Positions 11,706 to 25,919 of a stretch of DNA of 64,000 nucleotides are shown here, in pieces. The stretch is from Sphagnum magellanicum (lineage: Eukaryota > Streptophyta > Sphagnopsida > Sphagnales > Sphagnaceae), in contig CM038922.1 of the NCBI GenBank assembly GCA_021904315.1, positions 15,165,347 through 15,229,346 of the forward strand, written 5' to 3'. The notes beneath the pieces were generated by a model. It ran no database searches. It saw only the letters and a program-made list of their open reading frames with translations, and had not been told where the DNA came from. The translations under genes and the position numbers were made by a program. Position 1 is the first letter of the stretch, and every line of letters begins with the position of its first letter.

Positions 11706-14700
11706 TGAATTGGTCACTTAAGAGGTGAAAAAAAATAAAAATGTGGTTCCGTTTCAAATTATTTAAGAAAAAATTAGTGTGATGATAAACATTTTGCCCC
11801 TCAATGTGAAGGTAAGGGGATTAAATCTTTATTATTGCAACCTATATAGCTTGTTTTAGCTAGGGAGTTTAAGTGCATATTTTGGACCAAGGTGTTTAAC
11901 TTAAACCATTTATATAGGTTGAGGTCAGTAACTTAAACCACTTAAGTTCCCTAGTTCATGTGTTTTAACTTAAGCAACCTAGGCTAATTAAACACCTTAG
12001 GTTATAAGTTAGGCAAGGCCATCTAGCCCTTGCTAGCTTAGTATACCACATGGTGCCATTTGTTCAACTTGGAGTCTATCAAGTGTCAACATTTCGCTAG
12101 TAAAAAAGTTTAGTTGTTTCCAAGTTTCTAGAATTTACCTATAAAATTAGTCACAAATGACCATGCCGCGTAAACATATGTCATTACAAATTTTAATCCT
12201 AAATGGCCATGTCATTAGCTTAAATGTAAGTTGGATGAAAAGTAATTGTAAGCTGCATGTGAATACGATTACCATTTTGACATGGTCCCACATAATGTCT
12301 TTTGCACCTAAAATTTTATGTGACTTGTCCAAGGCAATTAAAGGAATTTGTGATCACATGTGTCATTTATAACTAAAATTTAATTTTAAATAATTATTAA
12401 TTTGCAAATTCCTTGTAGTGCAACCAGTCGAAAGTTCCAAAGTTTAAAGGGAAATTTGCCAAGGCTTGAAAGAAGATGGTGAAGTTGGTAAAAAAAAAAT
12501 GGAAAAACTTGCTTACCAATGATTTGAACCTAGGGTGAAAGGCAACGTGAAAATGGGAGCAAGATAAGAAAGGATTTAGATTTATGTGTTTAATATGGCA
12601 CAAGGTTGTGGTCATCAATGACTAACAAATGATCCTAAACATGAACATCTATAGAGCATGTGAATGGTAGTGCACAAATACATTAGATGTTATATTATCT
12701 ATTGTTTTGTGACTAACTACAAGTGCAACAAGCTTGGAAGTGGGCCTTCATTATAAGTACACACATGCAAATTGCAAGACCCTAGTTTACCTTGGAAACA
12801 ATCCATTCTTTACAACAAACTCCCAAAGTAGTTTTGCAAGTTTCAAATCATATGGGTTCTTCTCAAAGGCATCACAATGTGGCATTTGGATAAAATGCGA
12901 TGACCTTGTCTTTAACAAAGAACATTGGTGATAGGAAAAGTTGTAGAACCCATATGGGAAGCCTTATTTGATTATGTTAATCTAGATGGAATAAGATTTT
13001 AGCAATGATAGATTTGTTACCTTTTTTCCAAATAGAAATATTTTAGTTCAATTGGAGATGTGGGGAGTATAATTCCTTCTTTATAATATAGATGATATGG
13101 ACATAAGTAGTCCTATAACATGCCCAAGTTGGGTGATTTCATATAGTTATTGGTTCATTTTTGGTTTCTTGTCATGTGATTGAATGTTTGTTTGAATGAT
13201 GCACTAGCTTTTAGGTTGTATTATCATTATTTTTCTTCATAATGGAATACATTTCATTTGCACACCAAAAAATTGAGTTAATCGACCTTGTAAATATGCA
13301 CATGATATAATAGGCCATAAAAGAAATATGATTGGCTTTGATTGATTGATCACAATAATTGGCCAATGTGGTGACATTTAATTGATCCTCATTTGACATT
13401 GTTCAAGATTTCATGTTTATGGGTGAAAAAGGATAAATAACTTATACATTGTTTTAGATGCAGTAAACATTGGTATAGGTTCAATATGAGGTGTCCATTG
13501 GTGTTTTTTTAATATTATTTTTGTGATATTGAAATGGCGGTCATCCATAAAACACTAATCAAATTTAGTTATAAATGAAATATGAAGATAAAAAGATCTA
13601 AGCATTTTAAAATATTTTGCTACACACTAGAACTTTATATATATATAATTTGGCATAGGAAACCCAAACCAATTTTTTTGATATTTTAAAAAATTGCCTA
13701 CCAGCAATATTTTGGCAAACAAAATGTTGAATGTGGATCTACCTCTCTTTAATATTTAATGTTGTTAGCAATACATTTCTACATCACTCATGGATCTTTG
13801 TTCTATTCCATTAGCAAGAATATTATGTAAACATACTAACTAAGATAACTTTCATGTTGAAAAATTCTTACTTTGTGAATGCAAGACCAAAGAATAAGAA
13901 TTTTTTTCGAAACTATTCATTATAATTCATTAATAATCCATGAAATCTTACAACAAGTTTCTCTCCTCCTTCGTTTCATGTTCAACAAGAGTTCCTCTTC
14001 TCAAGTTCCTAGATAAGCTTTGAAAATCCTCTGAATAATCCTAAAACTGAGTTATGGAACCCCTCTCTAGTCAATTGAAATGTCTTTTATACTAATTCAA
14101 AAAATAGTTACAATTATTTAACTATCTCGCATGTTGACTTGCCATATCGATATGTTGGACCTATTGACTTGCACAACATTGTTAATGTCATATCAATTTC
14201 TCTTAAGTGTAGACTTTTTGACACATTGTTTTGTTATCTTGACGTGTATTACATTTCAACTTACTAAGCATACTAATTTGCCTACATAAGTTGTATTACT
14301 TGTTATTTTGCCTACTTGCCATGAACATTTCCCTTTGCTACAAATGTTTTTGAAGGCGAAGCAAAAGTGAACCCTAATAACCCATAATGGATTATTTATT
14401 AATCATATGTACACATATTTTAAACTTAAGCCATAACTAATATTATTTCTCTAGTAACCAATTTTGATATTACACAACTTTTAGAACAAATTTCAAATGC
14501 ATCTAGGGTGATCCTTTCAAGTTACTTAAAGTTAGAAATACACACAAAATTGACTTTATAGATGTGGTGAGAATCAATTACACAATCAGGGAGCATATTT
14601 CAATCATACCAACTTTGGTTAATGGAGAAATTCCTAAAGTCACCTTCTCTTTGACCCTGAATTTATCCTTTATCCCTAGTTCATCCCCAAACGAGGGTTA

Positions 14701-15729
14701 TCCATAAAGTGGGCAAGTGTTTTTTGAAAAATCAATACCCAAGATGAAGTTTACAAAATTTAAAGGTCGAGACAAAATAAAAATAAAAATACACAACACT
14801 AAACAATAGTGAAAGCACAATACACTAAGATAACCATCACTCAAGGCATGGCGCTAGGGCAAACTAAAAACTTAGCATGAAACTCCTTTTCTATAAAAAA
14901 ATTCAAGCTTTATTGTATGCCAGTGTATTTTTTTGTGTTAGTTTTGTATCTCAAGCTAATACGGTGTTCGGACTTCTATTTGAGCAACTTTACAAAGATC
15001 TCTCACATGTCAAGTTGTTTTCTCTACAGAAGCCTCTGAGGTAGATAGAGAAAAAAAATGCCTTAATCCGCATCCTAGATAAGACACTCTTCACCAAAAC
15101 TATTTCCCTTAATTAGGGTGGGCTCTATGCAAATCATTTCAATGAAATTTAAACCATTGTAAGGCAATTGCGAGGGGATTGAGAGAGCATCTCCAACAAT
15201 GCTCAATATGCACTCTGCAAAAATATTTCTCAGGTCCAAGTTTAGTTATTTACTTTTTTCCAACCCCAATGATAAAACTAAAAGTGGAACTGCAAATAGG
15301 TGGGGAAACTACTAAGAGCAAAGCACCTGGACCAATCATTATGATCGACAAATCAAAAACAGGGACAGTGTTCAGATCATATTTGTTACACTCTTCTGGG
15401 GTAAGTGCTAGACTTTGCTGTGTCTTTTATCAGCCTCAGCACAGTGTGCGAAAACGTTGGGCCAAAACCATTTTGTTGAGCCAAACTGGCATGTTTGCAC
15501 TTTTCTTCATCCAATATTAAGTTGATTTGCTGCGTTCCATCTATGGAGTTGCTCTAATAGGGGATGGAAATTAAAGGGGAAAGGTTTTGGGGGGGGGGCA
15601 ATGGCCATGTAAAGACCATTCCTCCTTTGCCACATTATTCTAGGTCAAACTTGTTCTTTCAAGCTAACCACAGCCTATCCATATGGATGCATATCCAGTT
15701 GTTATTGAAGACCCCCATAAACAAGCACA
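11706..15729. other. Intergenic, no gene seen
   Basis: Four kilobases of AT-rich sequence. Frames of 61 to 113 codons at 12.15-12.37, 12.40-12.62, 12.73-12.93 and 15.18-15.52 kb have no recognisable domains, no partner exons and shadows on the other strand. A run of ten G lies near 15,589-15,598. Nothing else is supported. Confidence 0.5.
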
Positions 15730-15959
15730 CATCAACCTAGGGATTTTTTAAAGGATTTTGTGATGTAGCCAAACTGGCAGTGGTCAAGAAATTAATTTAG
15801 CCAAATTTGGATGCATATTAGATACCCAAGTAGAAAAAAACAGAATGCTTCTATAGTCTTGGCTACCTACTGGAACTTATTATAAAAATCTGGTGAATTT
15901 GGGCCTTTTCTTTTCATGAAAAATCCTTTGTATACGTTGAAATCATATTTTTCAGTTCA

Positions 15960-16390
15960 AAATTTCAACAATAGAAGAAATATTGACTCAGCTATGTATT
16001 TTATTGCATCCAAATTCCAGATGGCAACAACAGCATATGGATGAGTAAGGATCAGTGATTTTTTTTGGGGGGCTAAAATTAGCCAGTTATCTTTTTAAAA
16101 AATCCTAAGCAACACGGTCAAGGGAACTTTTTCGATTTTTTCAAAAAAAATCACCTTGAGTTTGGAAGATTTTTTTTTTTGAAACGGTCAAGGAGGATTT
16201 GCCAAGATTTCTGGCTTTCATCTTTTGAAATTGTCATATTTAGCCAATAGATTCTAGTGCTTTGCCAACATGTAATAGGACTCCTAAATTTTTTACTTCT
16301 CTATTTGTCTTGTAGCTAGATTTGGCTAAATCCTTTTTTTTTTCCTGATGGACACTATTGGAGCAACATCAAAAATTTGAAAAAAAACAA
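15960..16390 (+). repeat. Dispersed repeat family C, copy 1
   Basis: The region matches the reverse complement of about 25.92-26.29 kb over several hundred bases with scattered changes. Anchors are ATATTTAGCCAATAGATTCT (16,236 on), CCAACATGTAATAGGA (16,265 on), TGTCTTGTAGCTAGATTTGG, and the left part with CAGTGATTTTTTTTGG and GGTCAAGGGAAC. It has no coding capacity. Confidence 0.65.
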
Positions 16391-18829
16391 AAAAACTTTA
16401 AAATATTTTTCTTTCTATATGATATGTACAAACTGCTGAGATGCCTCACTCATATTAGAAAAAGAGGAGGAAAATCGGTGTAAGTATTCAATATTGTTTC
16501 TCAACTTCGTGAAATATTCATTGGATTTGGGAAAACATTCATACAAATACAGAATTATCATATTATTTTTGTGTGCCCTTTACACTCTACATAAGTAGAT
16601 TCACAAATGCTCTATTATCATACTATTTGGAGCCCTCTTCTTGTGGTGTAATAATGAATGACCTCGGTCTTCACCTTTGGTATTTCGTATGTACCCTACA
16701 TACAACTCATGTTGGACACTTCTTTGCCAAATGTTGATTTATTTTGGAGTTGGGCCATTTCAAATCTAATTTTCTAGAATTACAACATAGGAAAAAACAA
16801 CTATGCAAACTACACCTTTTGTTGTGTATTTATAATAAATAATTCAATGCTTGGGACAATAAATATTTTTTTCACAATTCGGGAGTGGGGTTCTCAACAA
16901 TTTTTGACAAATATCAATAATTTTTTCCCCTTTTTAAACTAGACCTTTTGTGAATTATTTAGTGGTGGACACCAGGTGTACATATGGTACTAAGGTGTCC
17001 GTGATGTCCGTTTCGGAAGTCCATGGACCAATGACAAAGTTGTCATCATGTGGGCGCTGCATAAGTCGAGGCTAATCCTTAAAGAAATATCATTTTAACT
17101 ACGGTTACATTGGTTTTGGTGAATTTGTTTTGTCAAAATATTGCCATGAAAGTTCTAGAGCAGGAAACCATCATAACCTTGGGTCATGATGCATCCGCAT
17201 TCTGCTATGGATGTAAAATTACATTAGTGATCCATATTCAGATACGATCTGTGATGATGCATCCACATGCTGAGCAAGTTGTGGATGTAAAGTGGATGTA
17301 AAGTGATGCGTAAAATTGAAAACAATCAGTAGGCAGTTTTAATCATGTGATATAATTTGGGCATGGATATCCAATGAGGAAGAGACATGTCAGCTAGAAA
17401 AGCCCTAAAAGCTGGTTTTGTAATCCATCATTATTTGTTGGTTCTGGCTTTTTTTATAAAAAAAATTTAACCGTACACCCATGTGAGTGACTACGATAGA
17501 AGATTAACTTACACAACATCATTCGGTACTCCAATAATCCATTTAAACTAACAAGTGAAACCGTCGTCTGCCAAGGGGTTTTTTATTTGGCCTCGCCTAC
17601 TACCAAGGCAAGGATATTGTGTTTAGATTCATTATAGAGTGTAGTAGCTTAAAGGGATTTTGGGCCCCTATGTGATAAATAGGTCTATATTATTATATGA
17701 GGATTTTTGAAAGATGATATTTTGGCTTGTATTGAGAAAACTTGAGATTAGTTATAGAGTTATAATATCTTGAAAGATTTTGGTTTCTTTTAGAGGATTT
17801 TTTTGCACACTATATTTTTGCTTAGTGAATTATTTGAGTTTCCATAATTCTTCTTTTACCTTAAGGTATTTTTTATTGTAAATGGCAAGGCCATTGTTAC
17901 ATATAAAGTTTACTTTCCATTGATTCTACAGTTACTTATTAACCATGTTTGCTTTGAAGCGACTTAAGTTGCCTTACCAACCAAATATTTTGTAAGTGCT
18001 AGAAATATTGCAAAGGAGGTTTTTATTGTCCTTAATCATTTGGGCGCTAGATGTTGTTGCTGCATTTTGGAGGATTTCATTAGAAGATTTTATTATTATG
18101 TCTAGTGGTTTGTTATAATCTTTTAATACTAAATCAAGGAAGTGTGACAATGATGGAGCTTTCCAAAAGAGAATGTGATATCTCCATGCATCTCTTATGT
18201 CTTCCTAAGTGGGGTGTAGATGTCTGGCATTATTTCTTGATAATTGTATAGTGTGTTTTCTCTCATTAAACTTTGTTTTTGGGTTTGTTTTCATTTGTTT
18301 TGTGTTGGTTTTCTGTTCAAGTTTAGAATGTGGTGGTTTAAGGTTGTAAATTGGAATGTTGTAAAGAAGGTGGTGCTTGTAGGAGGTCAACCTTTTATAG
18401 TTGAAAGTGACAAGGGTCATAAGTAGAAAATGGTCATTTTGCAGTTGGTTATTGTGATTAATTTTTAGTTGTATGTGACATTTGTAACTAAAATCTTCAT
18501 AATCGTGTTGGACAAGTCACATGTGACACAAGTGTGACACAAGAAATTTTGGAAGAAAAAAAAAGTCAACCAAATACATTTTCATCCTTTGATTGACCAT
18601 ATACATATTTTTATTTATGTTTATAATGCGACTTTTTTTGATGAAAAATGGGAACAAGTCATATGTCGTCACATGTTTCAACTTCTAGCAATTTTAAATA
18701 TTTTTACTCTAATTTTGAAATAATTTAAAGTGTTCAATTTTTATGCTTGGATGGTTTTAGATTGTGACACATGGTGCAATAGAAATTAGATTTGTCCAAA
18801 ATAAATTTAAATCAATATTTAGATATGTA
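16391..18829. other. Intergenic, no gene seen
   Basis: AT-rich with short open frames of 60 to 71 codons (17,110-17,301 and 18,205-18,426) that I do not accept as genes. A segment of about 55 bases at 17,343-17,398 resembles sequence at 28,117-28,172, just upstream of the mitochondrial carrier gene. Confidence 0.5.
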
Positions 18830-19300
18830 GGATGAACTAACTAAGTAGGGAGGTAGTACCTACTAACTACTTACCCACCCACCTAGACTTACCTACCTAC
18901 CTAAGTAGATAAATAACTAGGTGGGATCTACATACCCATCTGTTTATGTTAAATAGCTACCTAAATAGGACCTATTCACCTACCTAGGCAAAATACCTAC
19001 TTAGGTAGGTAGGTAGGGAGGTACATAAGTTAGGTGTAAATACATGAATATTTTTATTTTATTTTGGGTTAAGCCTTTTTTATTGGCTCATTGATACACC
19101 CATGTTTTTAATATGAAAATATAAGAGAAAACACCTTGTTTATATACTTTTCAAAATGAGATTGAAAGACAAAACACATATGGGATAAATGTTTTTGTTA
19201 CAAATAGTTTGTGACAAAAATTGTTTAATCACAAACTACTTGCAACTACAATATTAATCCCATATTTTAATCTTCATTTTAATTTTTGTCAATATATAAT
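18830..19300 (-). mobile_element. Foldback family A, copy 2 (decayed)
   Basis: It opens with mixed AGGTAGGT and CCTACCTACC blocks at 18.84-19.03 kb. Then come ATTGAAAGACAAAACACATATGGGATAA, a centre with TTTGTGAC and AATCACAAACTACTTGCAACT, and AATCCCATATTTTAATCTTC as the opposite arm. The order and spacing match copy 1 read on the other strand. The arms pair only partly, so this is an old copy. Confidence 0.6.
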
Positions 19301-19349
19301 TAAGTACATAAGTGACTAAGTAATTAGTAAACTAGTTAATTTATAAGAC

Positions 19350-19470
19350 AATTAATTAAAGGTCACAATTCATGACACATGTATGAAATAATTTTGTGAT
19401 TTCATCCATTACAATATACAATATGTGGTGTTTATTGTGGCATGTATTACATTATGGTATGGCATATATT
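19350..19470 (+). repeat. Dispersed repeat family E, copy 1
   Basis: TTCATGACACATGTATGAA, CATCCATTACAATATA and ATATGTGGTGTTTATTGTG line up in order with 54,968-55,065 at high similarity. The match is about 110 bases long and in the same orientation. Confidence 0.65.
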
Positions 19471-19619
19471 GCATTTGTTTCAATTTATTCTTATCAAGGG
19501 ATGCAACAAAGGCCTTGTAAATACTCCAACCATAAGTGAAATAAGAAATCCAAAAGCCCCCAAAATGTCATGATTCATACCTTGCCAATTTAAGAAGGCA
19601 AGAGCCTCAAGAAAAAGTG

Positions 19620-19935
19620 ACATTCAATGTAGCCTTTGTGAAGAATTGTAGAGTATACTATAGGGAAGAGAATGATGACTTTTCCCCAAGTTCAAACCAT
19701 GGTGTGTGTTATGAATGTGAAAACTTGCTTATGGTTCCAATTTACATTAATTGTCTTGAGTTTGATTTTGAACTTGTCTTAATCCCATCCCATAACTCCC
19801 ACAACTAATTTTTTGTTGGGAACTTGGGAACCCACTTTAAGTTTTCATTTTGTTACAAAACCAAAAATCAACAAGTTTTCTTACCCTTGACACCATTTAA
19901 CAAACATAAGGGTGTGTTAGGAATTGAATTTTTTC
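19620..19935 (+). repeat. Direct duplication family D, copy 1
   Basis: The segment reads in order TAGGGAAGAGAATGATGACT, CCCAAGTTCAAACCATGGTG, GTCTTAATCCCATCCCATAA, TTGGGAACTTGGGAACCCAC, and ACACCATTTAACAAACATAA. The same order returns about 1.06 kb downstream at 20,680-21,005. A 63-codon frame inside it is not conserved in the second copy, so I do not call it coding. Confidence 0.55.
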
Positions 19936-20679
19936 CCCCATCAAGCTTAATGCATTTCTATGTGGATTTACAATGAACATGTTAAAGTATTAAAATGTAA
20001 AAATCTTAAGTTGCTAGAATCTTTTTTATCAAGGTTGATTACTAAAAAAATTCCATGCATGCTTCAACTAAGGTACATGTCACATCCTTAGCCATTAACC
20101 AACTTGGGCTTACAACCAAGGCTAGAACATGACAAAGGGAATGGACCGAAAGAACATCCTAGAATTCAAGCCCATTCCCACAAGTTTGTGAAAGTGAATA
20201 TCAACTCTTGCAAGTGAATTCCCACTTTGGTCCATTTGGGAGTTGGAATTTTGTGATGTCACATTTTTTTTGGAACAAGGTTTGGGGGATTAAAATTTAT
20301 TCACATTAAGTCTTCATTAATAGACCGTGGGAATTTTTTTGAAAAGTAAATATCCCGAGTGGGGTCACATTTTTTATGATTTAAAACACAAATGATTCTT
20401 CCGAAAAAATGGTTGGGAATCAACCTAACAATTTGATTCATGATCACCTAAATGTTTGACAAAAGGGTTAGGTGTCAGTAGGATGGAACATGCAAGATGG
20501 TGTTGGAAAGGTCTTTTCTAGGGACAAATTTTTTCCTTCCAAGAATTTTTGAATCAAAGTCCATATGTGAGATTTATGAACCTCAAAGTTGGGGGATTCA
20601 TAAATTGATCGAATAAAAAATAAAAATAGGAATGTCAAATTTTTTTGCCATTTCAACGTAATCCTTATCACTAATTATA

Positions 20680-21005
20680 AAGTATGTTATAGAAAGGAAA
20701 ATGGTAATTCTTCCCAAGTTCAAGCCATTGTGAATCATGTGAATGTGTATATCCAATGACTTAATTTGCACCATTTTTGGCTTCAATTGTATTAGTTGCA
20801 CCTTCTTTATTGGTTTATATATATTGATTTCATTTTGAATTCAAGCTTGCCAATTCCTTGTAGTCCCATCCTAAAGTTCCTACATCTTTTTTCAATGGTG
20901 GGAATTAGGGAACACACTTTAATTTTGCATTCTAAGTCACAAAATCAAGGATCAATAGGTCTTTTTCATCAATATCATTTGACAAACTAAAAGGTGCATA
21001 AGGTT
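20680..21005 (+). repeat. Direct duplication family D, copy 2
   Basis: Diverged partner of 19,620-19,935. Matching pieces are TATAGAAAGGAAAATGGTAA, CCCAAGTTCAAGCCATTGTG, TTGTAGTCCCATCCTAAAG, GGGAATTAGGGAACACAC and ATATCATTTGACAAACTAAA. Similarity is broken by small insertions and no frame is kept. Confidence 0.5.
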
Positions 21006-24000
21006 CTACCAAGGCTTGTGTTAAATCACGATTGGGTCTCTTCTATTGATTCACATGACAACAATGTTTCCCATTGTTGATTCACACAATTGGAACTAGT
21101 CAATTCAAAAGTGGAAACATCATATGACAATTGATCCCACATGTAGAGAATTTTTAAAAATTGGAATAATACATCAAAATTGGCTACATATCAATAACTT
21201 TGAAATATTTGTGTTAAGTATAATATTACCATTACACTAATTCAACAATTTTAATAGGTAAATTACCAAAATATGAAAAAAAATTGGTTTTTTCCATTAT
21301 ATAGACCTTTAAAATATATATATTTAACATTAAAATAAAACCTATTTTGTAGATTAATTCATGAAGCTTTGGAACATGTGCAAGGATTAAGGAAAACTTT
21401 ACATAGATGTTGAAACTTGATATTAATTTTTGGAGAAATTAAGTAAATCCAAAATAGACTAGCACCCACATGGCTACTTCCATCTTTTGAATAAGGTTAT
21501 TGAGATTATTTAGCTTTAAAAAAAAAACTCAAAGACCCTAATTTTTCTTACAATGGGATATTTAAATAATGTTTACAAGACACACAAAAAAAAAGGTTCT
21601 ACAAATGTTGGGCATTTATTAAAAATAGGAATTGATTCCCAACAATTATTAGAGTGAATATTAAGATTCATAATTATGGATGTCAAGAAATATAAAAACC
21701 AATTGAAATATAAGCCACAATTTTCAACAAATTTGAAAATAGTCAAATAACTACCCATAAAATTTCATTTTATTTATTGATTAATTCCTAAAAACTATCA
21801 ATTAAGGTTTTTGAAATAATTGGGACTTGGGAACTTTTTTGATTTTGAATGTTTCAAAGAGTAAGGACCAATGCATGTCTCATTCAAAATTCATTTTCAA
21901 AAATCAAATTTGATCTTTTTAAATTCAAATAATTACACAAAAATGTTTTTATTCTAATGTTCCTACAACTTAACATGGGTTTGCACCCATGAGGGTTATT
22001 TTAAAACTAAGTCCTTTTTAACACAAAGATATTTTTAAAACCAAAATCCCACATTACACATACACAACAAATGTAATACTCATAATACAAGCAATGAAAC
22101 TTACATGTTTTGGATTAAGATCATCCACGCATTTAAAACTTGGTGATTATGTGGGCTACACTCAATGGGGAGCTCATCACACATGCCTAAAAAGCTTGAT
22201 TTATGAAGATCATTAATCAAATACACATATGTTTTCCTTCATGAAAATTTTCACAATCAAATAACATTTGAATTTATTATATCATAGGTTCACAATGCAT
22301 AAAAGCCCTACCACGAGGCTAAATAATAAATTAACAACAAGAAAATATGGAAATGGAAAATGATCCCAAAGTTCCACCCATTATTGTTTAAATATTTGAA
22401 ATTATCCAACATTTTTATCTAATGAACATTATCGTTCATTAACTTTAAGCCAATAATATTATGTCATTTACTAGTTTTTTGGAATATTCATCCTTTCCAT
22501 AGATGAGTTTTTATATTATTTGACACCTTTTTTGTTAGGTGTTTGGTACAAAATGAGGTCAAACTAATTGATTTTTACTTATGCTTAATTTGAAATAATT
22601 AAGTAAATCGTGCATTAATCCAAAGTAAGGCCCTAGTCAAAAGATCTTATGTGTAGGAATTAAAAAGTTATTATTATTTTATTCGACCTACCCATCTTTC
22701 TACCATGTTCCAAAATTATTATTACTTGCAAGTTCTACTTTCACAAATGAATTTTGGTTGTTTTGTATAAATGTAAAGTGCTAGTTCACCCAATCTTTAA
22801 TTGTACATTCATTCATTGGAAAAATGGTAAAAGCAACAAATTTCAATTATAATTGCAACATCAAAACCTTATTCCAAAATATCATAATTGCTATAAACAA
22901 AATCTAAATGCTTGTCCTTCAATTGTATTTCATAATAGTTTCAATGTAAATTATAGACAAAGGATTTCAACTTCCAACATTTCCAAAAGATTTTGAAATT
23001 TTATATACTATTAGTGTGACTTTTGCTATTGGCCAAAGTGTGAACATGCCTTTAGAACAACTCCTAGTGTGAACAATACCTTGAATGTGGAGCCCAATTG
23101 TGAGAAAACATAAACATAAAAGAAAAATTCCAATGATGATTTTTTTTCAAATTTAATATCTCTTGCACCATAGGTTTACAAATTATGAAATCACCTCAAA
23201 GAAATCCCACTCATCAATCACTTTCCATCAATGCCATCAATAAACCCAAATTTTCTTAATATGTTTATTTCTTATTTTGCTGAATTTTCTTTGAAAAAAT
23301 TATTCAATACTCAAAAACTCTTGCACCATAGGTCTAAACATTATGAAATTACCTTAGTGCACCCTTATTCATTGAGGGCTTTCCAATGATATTGAGTTTG
23401 CAAGGGGGTTACCATGGTTTGAAAGATATGAATATGGCTTGCAAAACAAATAAAACAAACAAAAGCCTTCTTAAATAGATGGATACTCAAACAATGAACC
23501 CTTAAATGATCATTCAAAATTTAAAAATAGATTCCATGAAATTAAATACAATGTGGCCTACCTAGCCTTACATAAAATTCAACTGAAAAATCTTCATAAA
23601 TATATATTTCCAACTAATGAATATTATGGCTATTTTGCCACTTTAATGGTTTTCCTCGGGCTACATAACATTATAACATATTTTCAATTGTTGATTGGCA
23701 TTTTTTAATAGGAATCCATGTTGTGTTTGAAGTTTCCAAAAGGTGGAACAAAATTCAAATAAAACAAATCCACCCACACTTGGTATGTGGGTCTATGTCC
23801 ATATCAAATTCAAAATAATGTGAAAGTGTTTTCCCCATCCCGTCCATAGATACAAAACATTGTAGAATGTACGAGACAATACATGAAAACATATATCACA
23901 TTAAACCTTAAACAAAAACATTCATATATTACAAGGTGTAGGAGGAAAGGTTTTTACATCTACTCCTTAAAGAATGGGAGGGATCTTATGCCTATTACAC

Positions 24001-25400
24001 CTACTTATAGGTGTAAGATTCACTTATTCGTGTAAGATCCCTACCACTTGTAAAGAATAGGTGTAAGACGCCTTTTTCTTTTAAGGAGGCAATTTGATAA
24101 CATAAGGTGTTTTCCAAATATTTTTCAAGTGTCTTATGCAACCAAAGACAACCACCATAACTTGAATGGTTGAATAAGTGACAACTTGTTGTCAAGATTA
24201 CTATGAAAATTGCTTAATTCAAGATATTTTTAGATATGCCCTAACACAATTGTAGTGTGAACATGGTTCATGGAGTTATTAGGTTTTTTGGAGAAGCAAG
24301 AGACTCCTATTTGGTGAAGTTGAGTTTCTTGCATCTTTCTTTACATGTTGAAATGTTTGTGTGTTCATTTTGTTTTTCAATACATAATGTTTGATGATGT
24401 AAGGCATGGATATTTTCGTGATTGGATTATGTAATGCTTTTGACTTCACAAAAGATCACATAGATTAAGAAACTAGGTGATGTTTTGCACAAGAGGTGTG
24501 GTTTGTATAATTGTCATGGTTTTATTTTAGTTTTTTGATTTGTGAAAGTTGTGTAGATCTTGAAATTATAGTTTAGTTTGTTTTGTTTTTCAAGTTGTGT
24601 GAATTCCAATTACAAATTGATTTTGTCTTGTGTTCTTAATATTCAAGAAATATCAAAGCTAGAGTTCTAGTGTGGAGCTTGGATAACTTTAGCTTTTAAA
24701 AGTTTTTCTTACAACAAGGTTCACGTTTTTATTTAGTTTTGCGAAATTTCTTTGCAATTGGAAATTGTGTGCTTGTTTGACAAGATTAATGTGACATGTT
24801 CTATTTCATTGACAACTATGGATGTAAGTGTCAAGATAAGGTAACGCATGACACCTTTTATCAATCATAGTGATATCATAACTTCATCGAATGATATGTT
24901 CGAATCCTTGATGGGTATTACAAATTAAACAATTCGTGGGCTTAATGGAAATAGTCTACATGCTTAATCTAACACACAAAAAGCTTCAAAAGTGTTTATT
25001 GGCACATGTTTTTCACAAAGTAAGAATGACAAACCTAGTTCACAAATTCTCAAGTAATTCATAGATTCTCATTGTCAGCTTGACATCATTTTTGACTTCA
25101 TCGGAGGAGACTTGGGCTACAAAGCTTTCCACACAGGTGACAAATTCAATATATATATATACACCTAGAAGTCAAGTCCTTCCATATGAAGTTGAAGCTA
25201 CTATTGCAATAGTCTTTGATTCCCAAAATCACAAGCTTTATGGGGGGATCATATAAGCCAGCATCCACCAATAGTAAATACATTATTATCCATTGGAAGC
25301 CTGATTCAGTTGTGGATGTCCAATGAACCACAACCAAGTTACTCAGTTTCCACAGTGGTAACCAACCTATCAGGTAAACTCTCCTACTCCCCCCCACCTA
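21006..25400. other. Intergenic, no gene seen
   Basis: More than four kilobases of AT-rich DNA with only short open frames (for example 64 codons at 24,001-24,195). Around 23.94-24.08 kb the words AGGTGTAAGA and TAGGTGTAAG recur, and a weaker relative is visible near 27.15 kb. No gene or RNA is supported. Confidence 0.5.
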
Positions 25401-25404
25401 TGTA

Positions 25405-25540
25405 AGTAGGTAAGTATCATAGGAAATGTGATAGGTAATGTAAATGGATATTATACCAGTAGGTAGGTAGGTAGGTAGATAAGGCACTAGGTAGGTGATT
25501 ACTAGGTAGGTAGATGCATGTGGGTGGTTATTGATTCTTT
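25405..25540 (-). repeat. AGGTAGGT simple repeat and truncated inverted copy of the 145-base unit
   Basis: A run of about five AGGT units lies at 25,459-25,480. It is followed by GGTGATTACTAGGTAGGTAG and ATGCATGTGGGTGG. On the opposite strand these correspond to the CTACCTAGTAATC and CCACGTGTAG parts of the tandem unit at 3.94-4.39 kb, with the middle of the unit missing between two TAGGTAGGT words. Confidence 0.5.
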
Positions 25541-25919
25541 ATCATTGACACCGTCTTTTTTTTTAAATTAAAAGAATGATTTTTAATTAATTTTTTATTA
25601 TCCAAACTGGTGCAAAATTGCACCTAACTTTTTTTTATAAAGAAGAATATTTTTTCACAGATTTTTGAAAATTTTCAAATTTGATCACACTGCAAAAAAG
25701 AGTTTGCCATATTTAGATAGGTTCCTAGTGTTAAGTCATTTTTTTCTACTAGATTTTTTTTTTTGTTTTGAGAGTTTTCCAATAACTTGTTGCCATCAGT
25801 GCTAAATCCTTGTTGGGATGATTGTCACTAGTCTTCATCACCAAAATGGGGAAAAAGAAAAAGGCTGATTGACATTGTATAGAATTTTTTTTGGACCCAT
25901 TAAAATAGCTGCCTATCCC

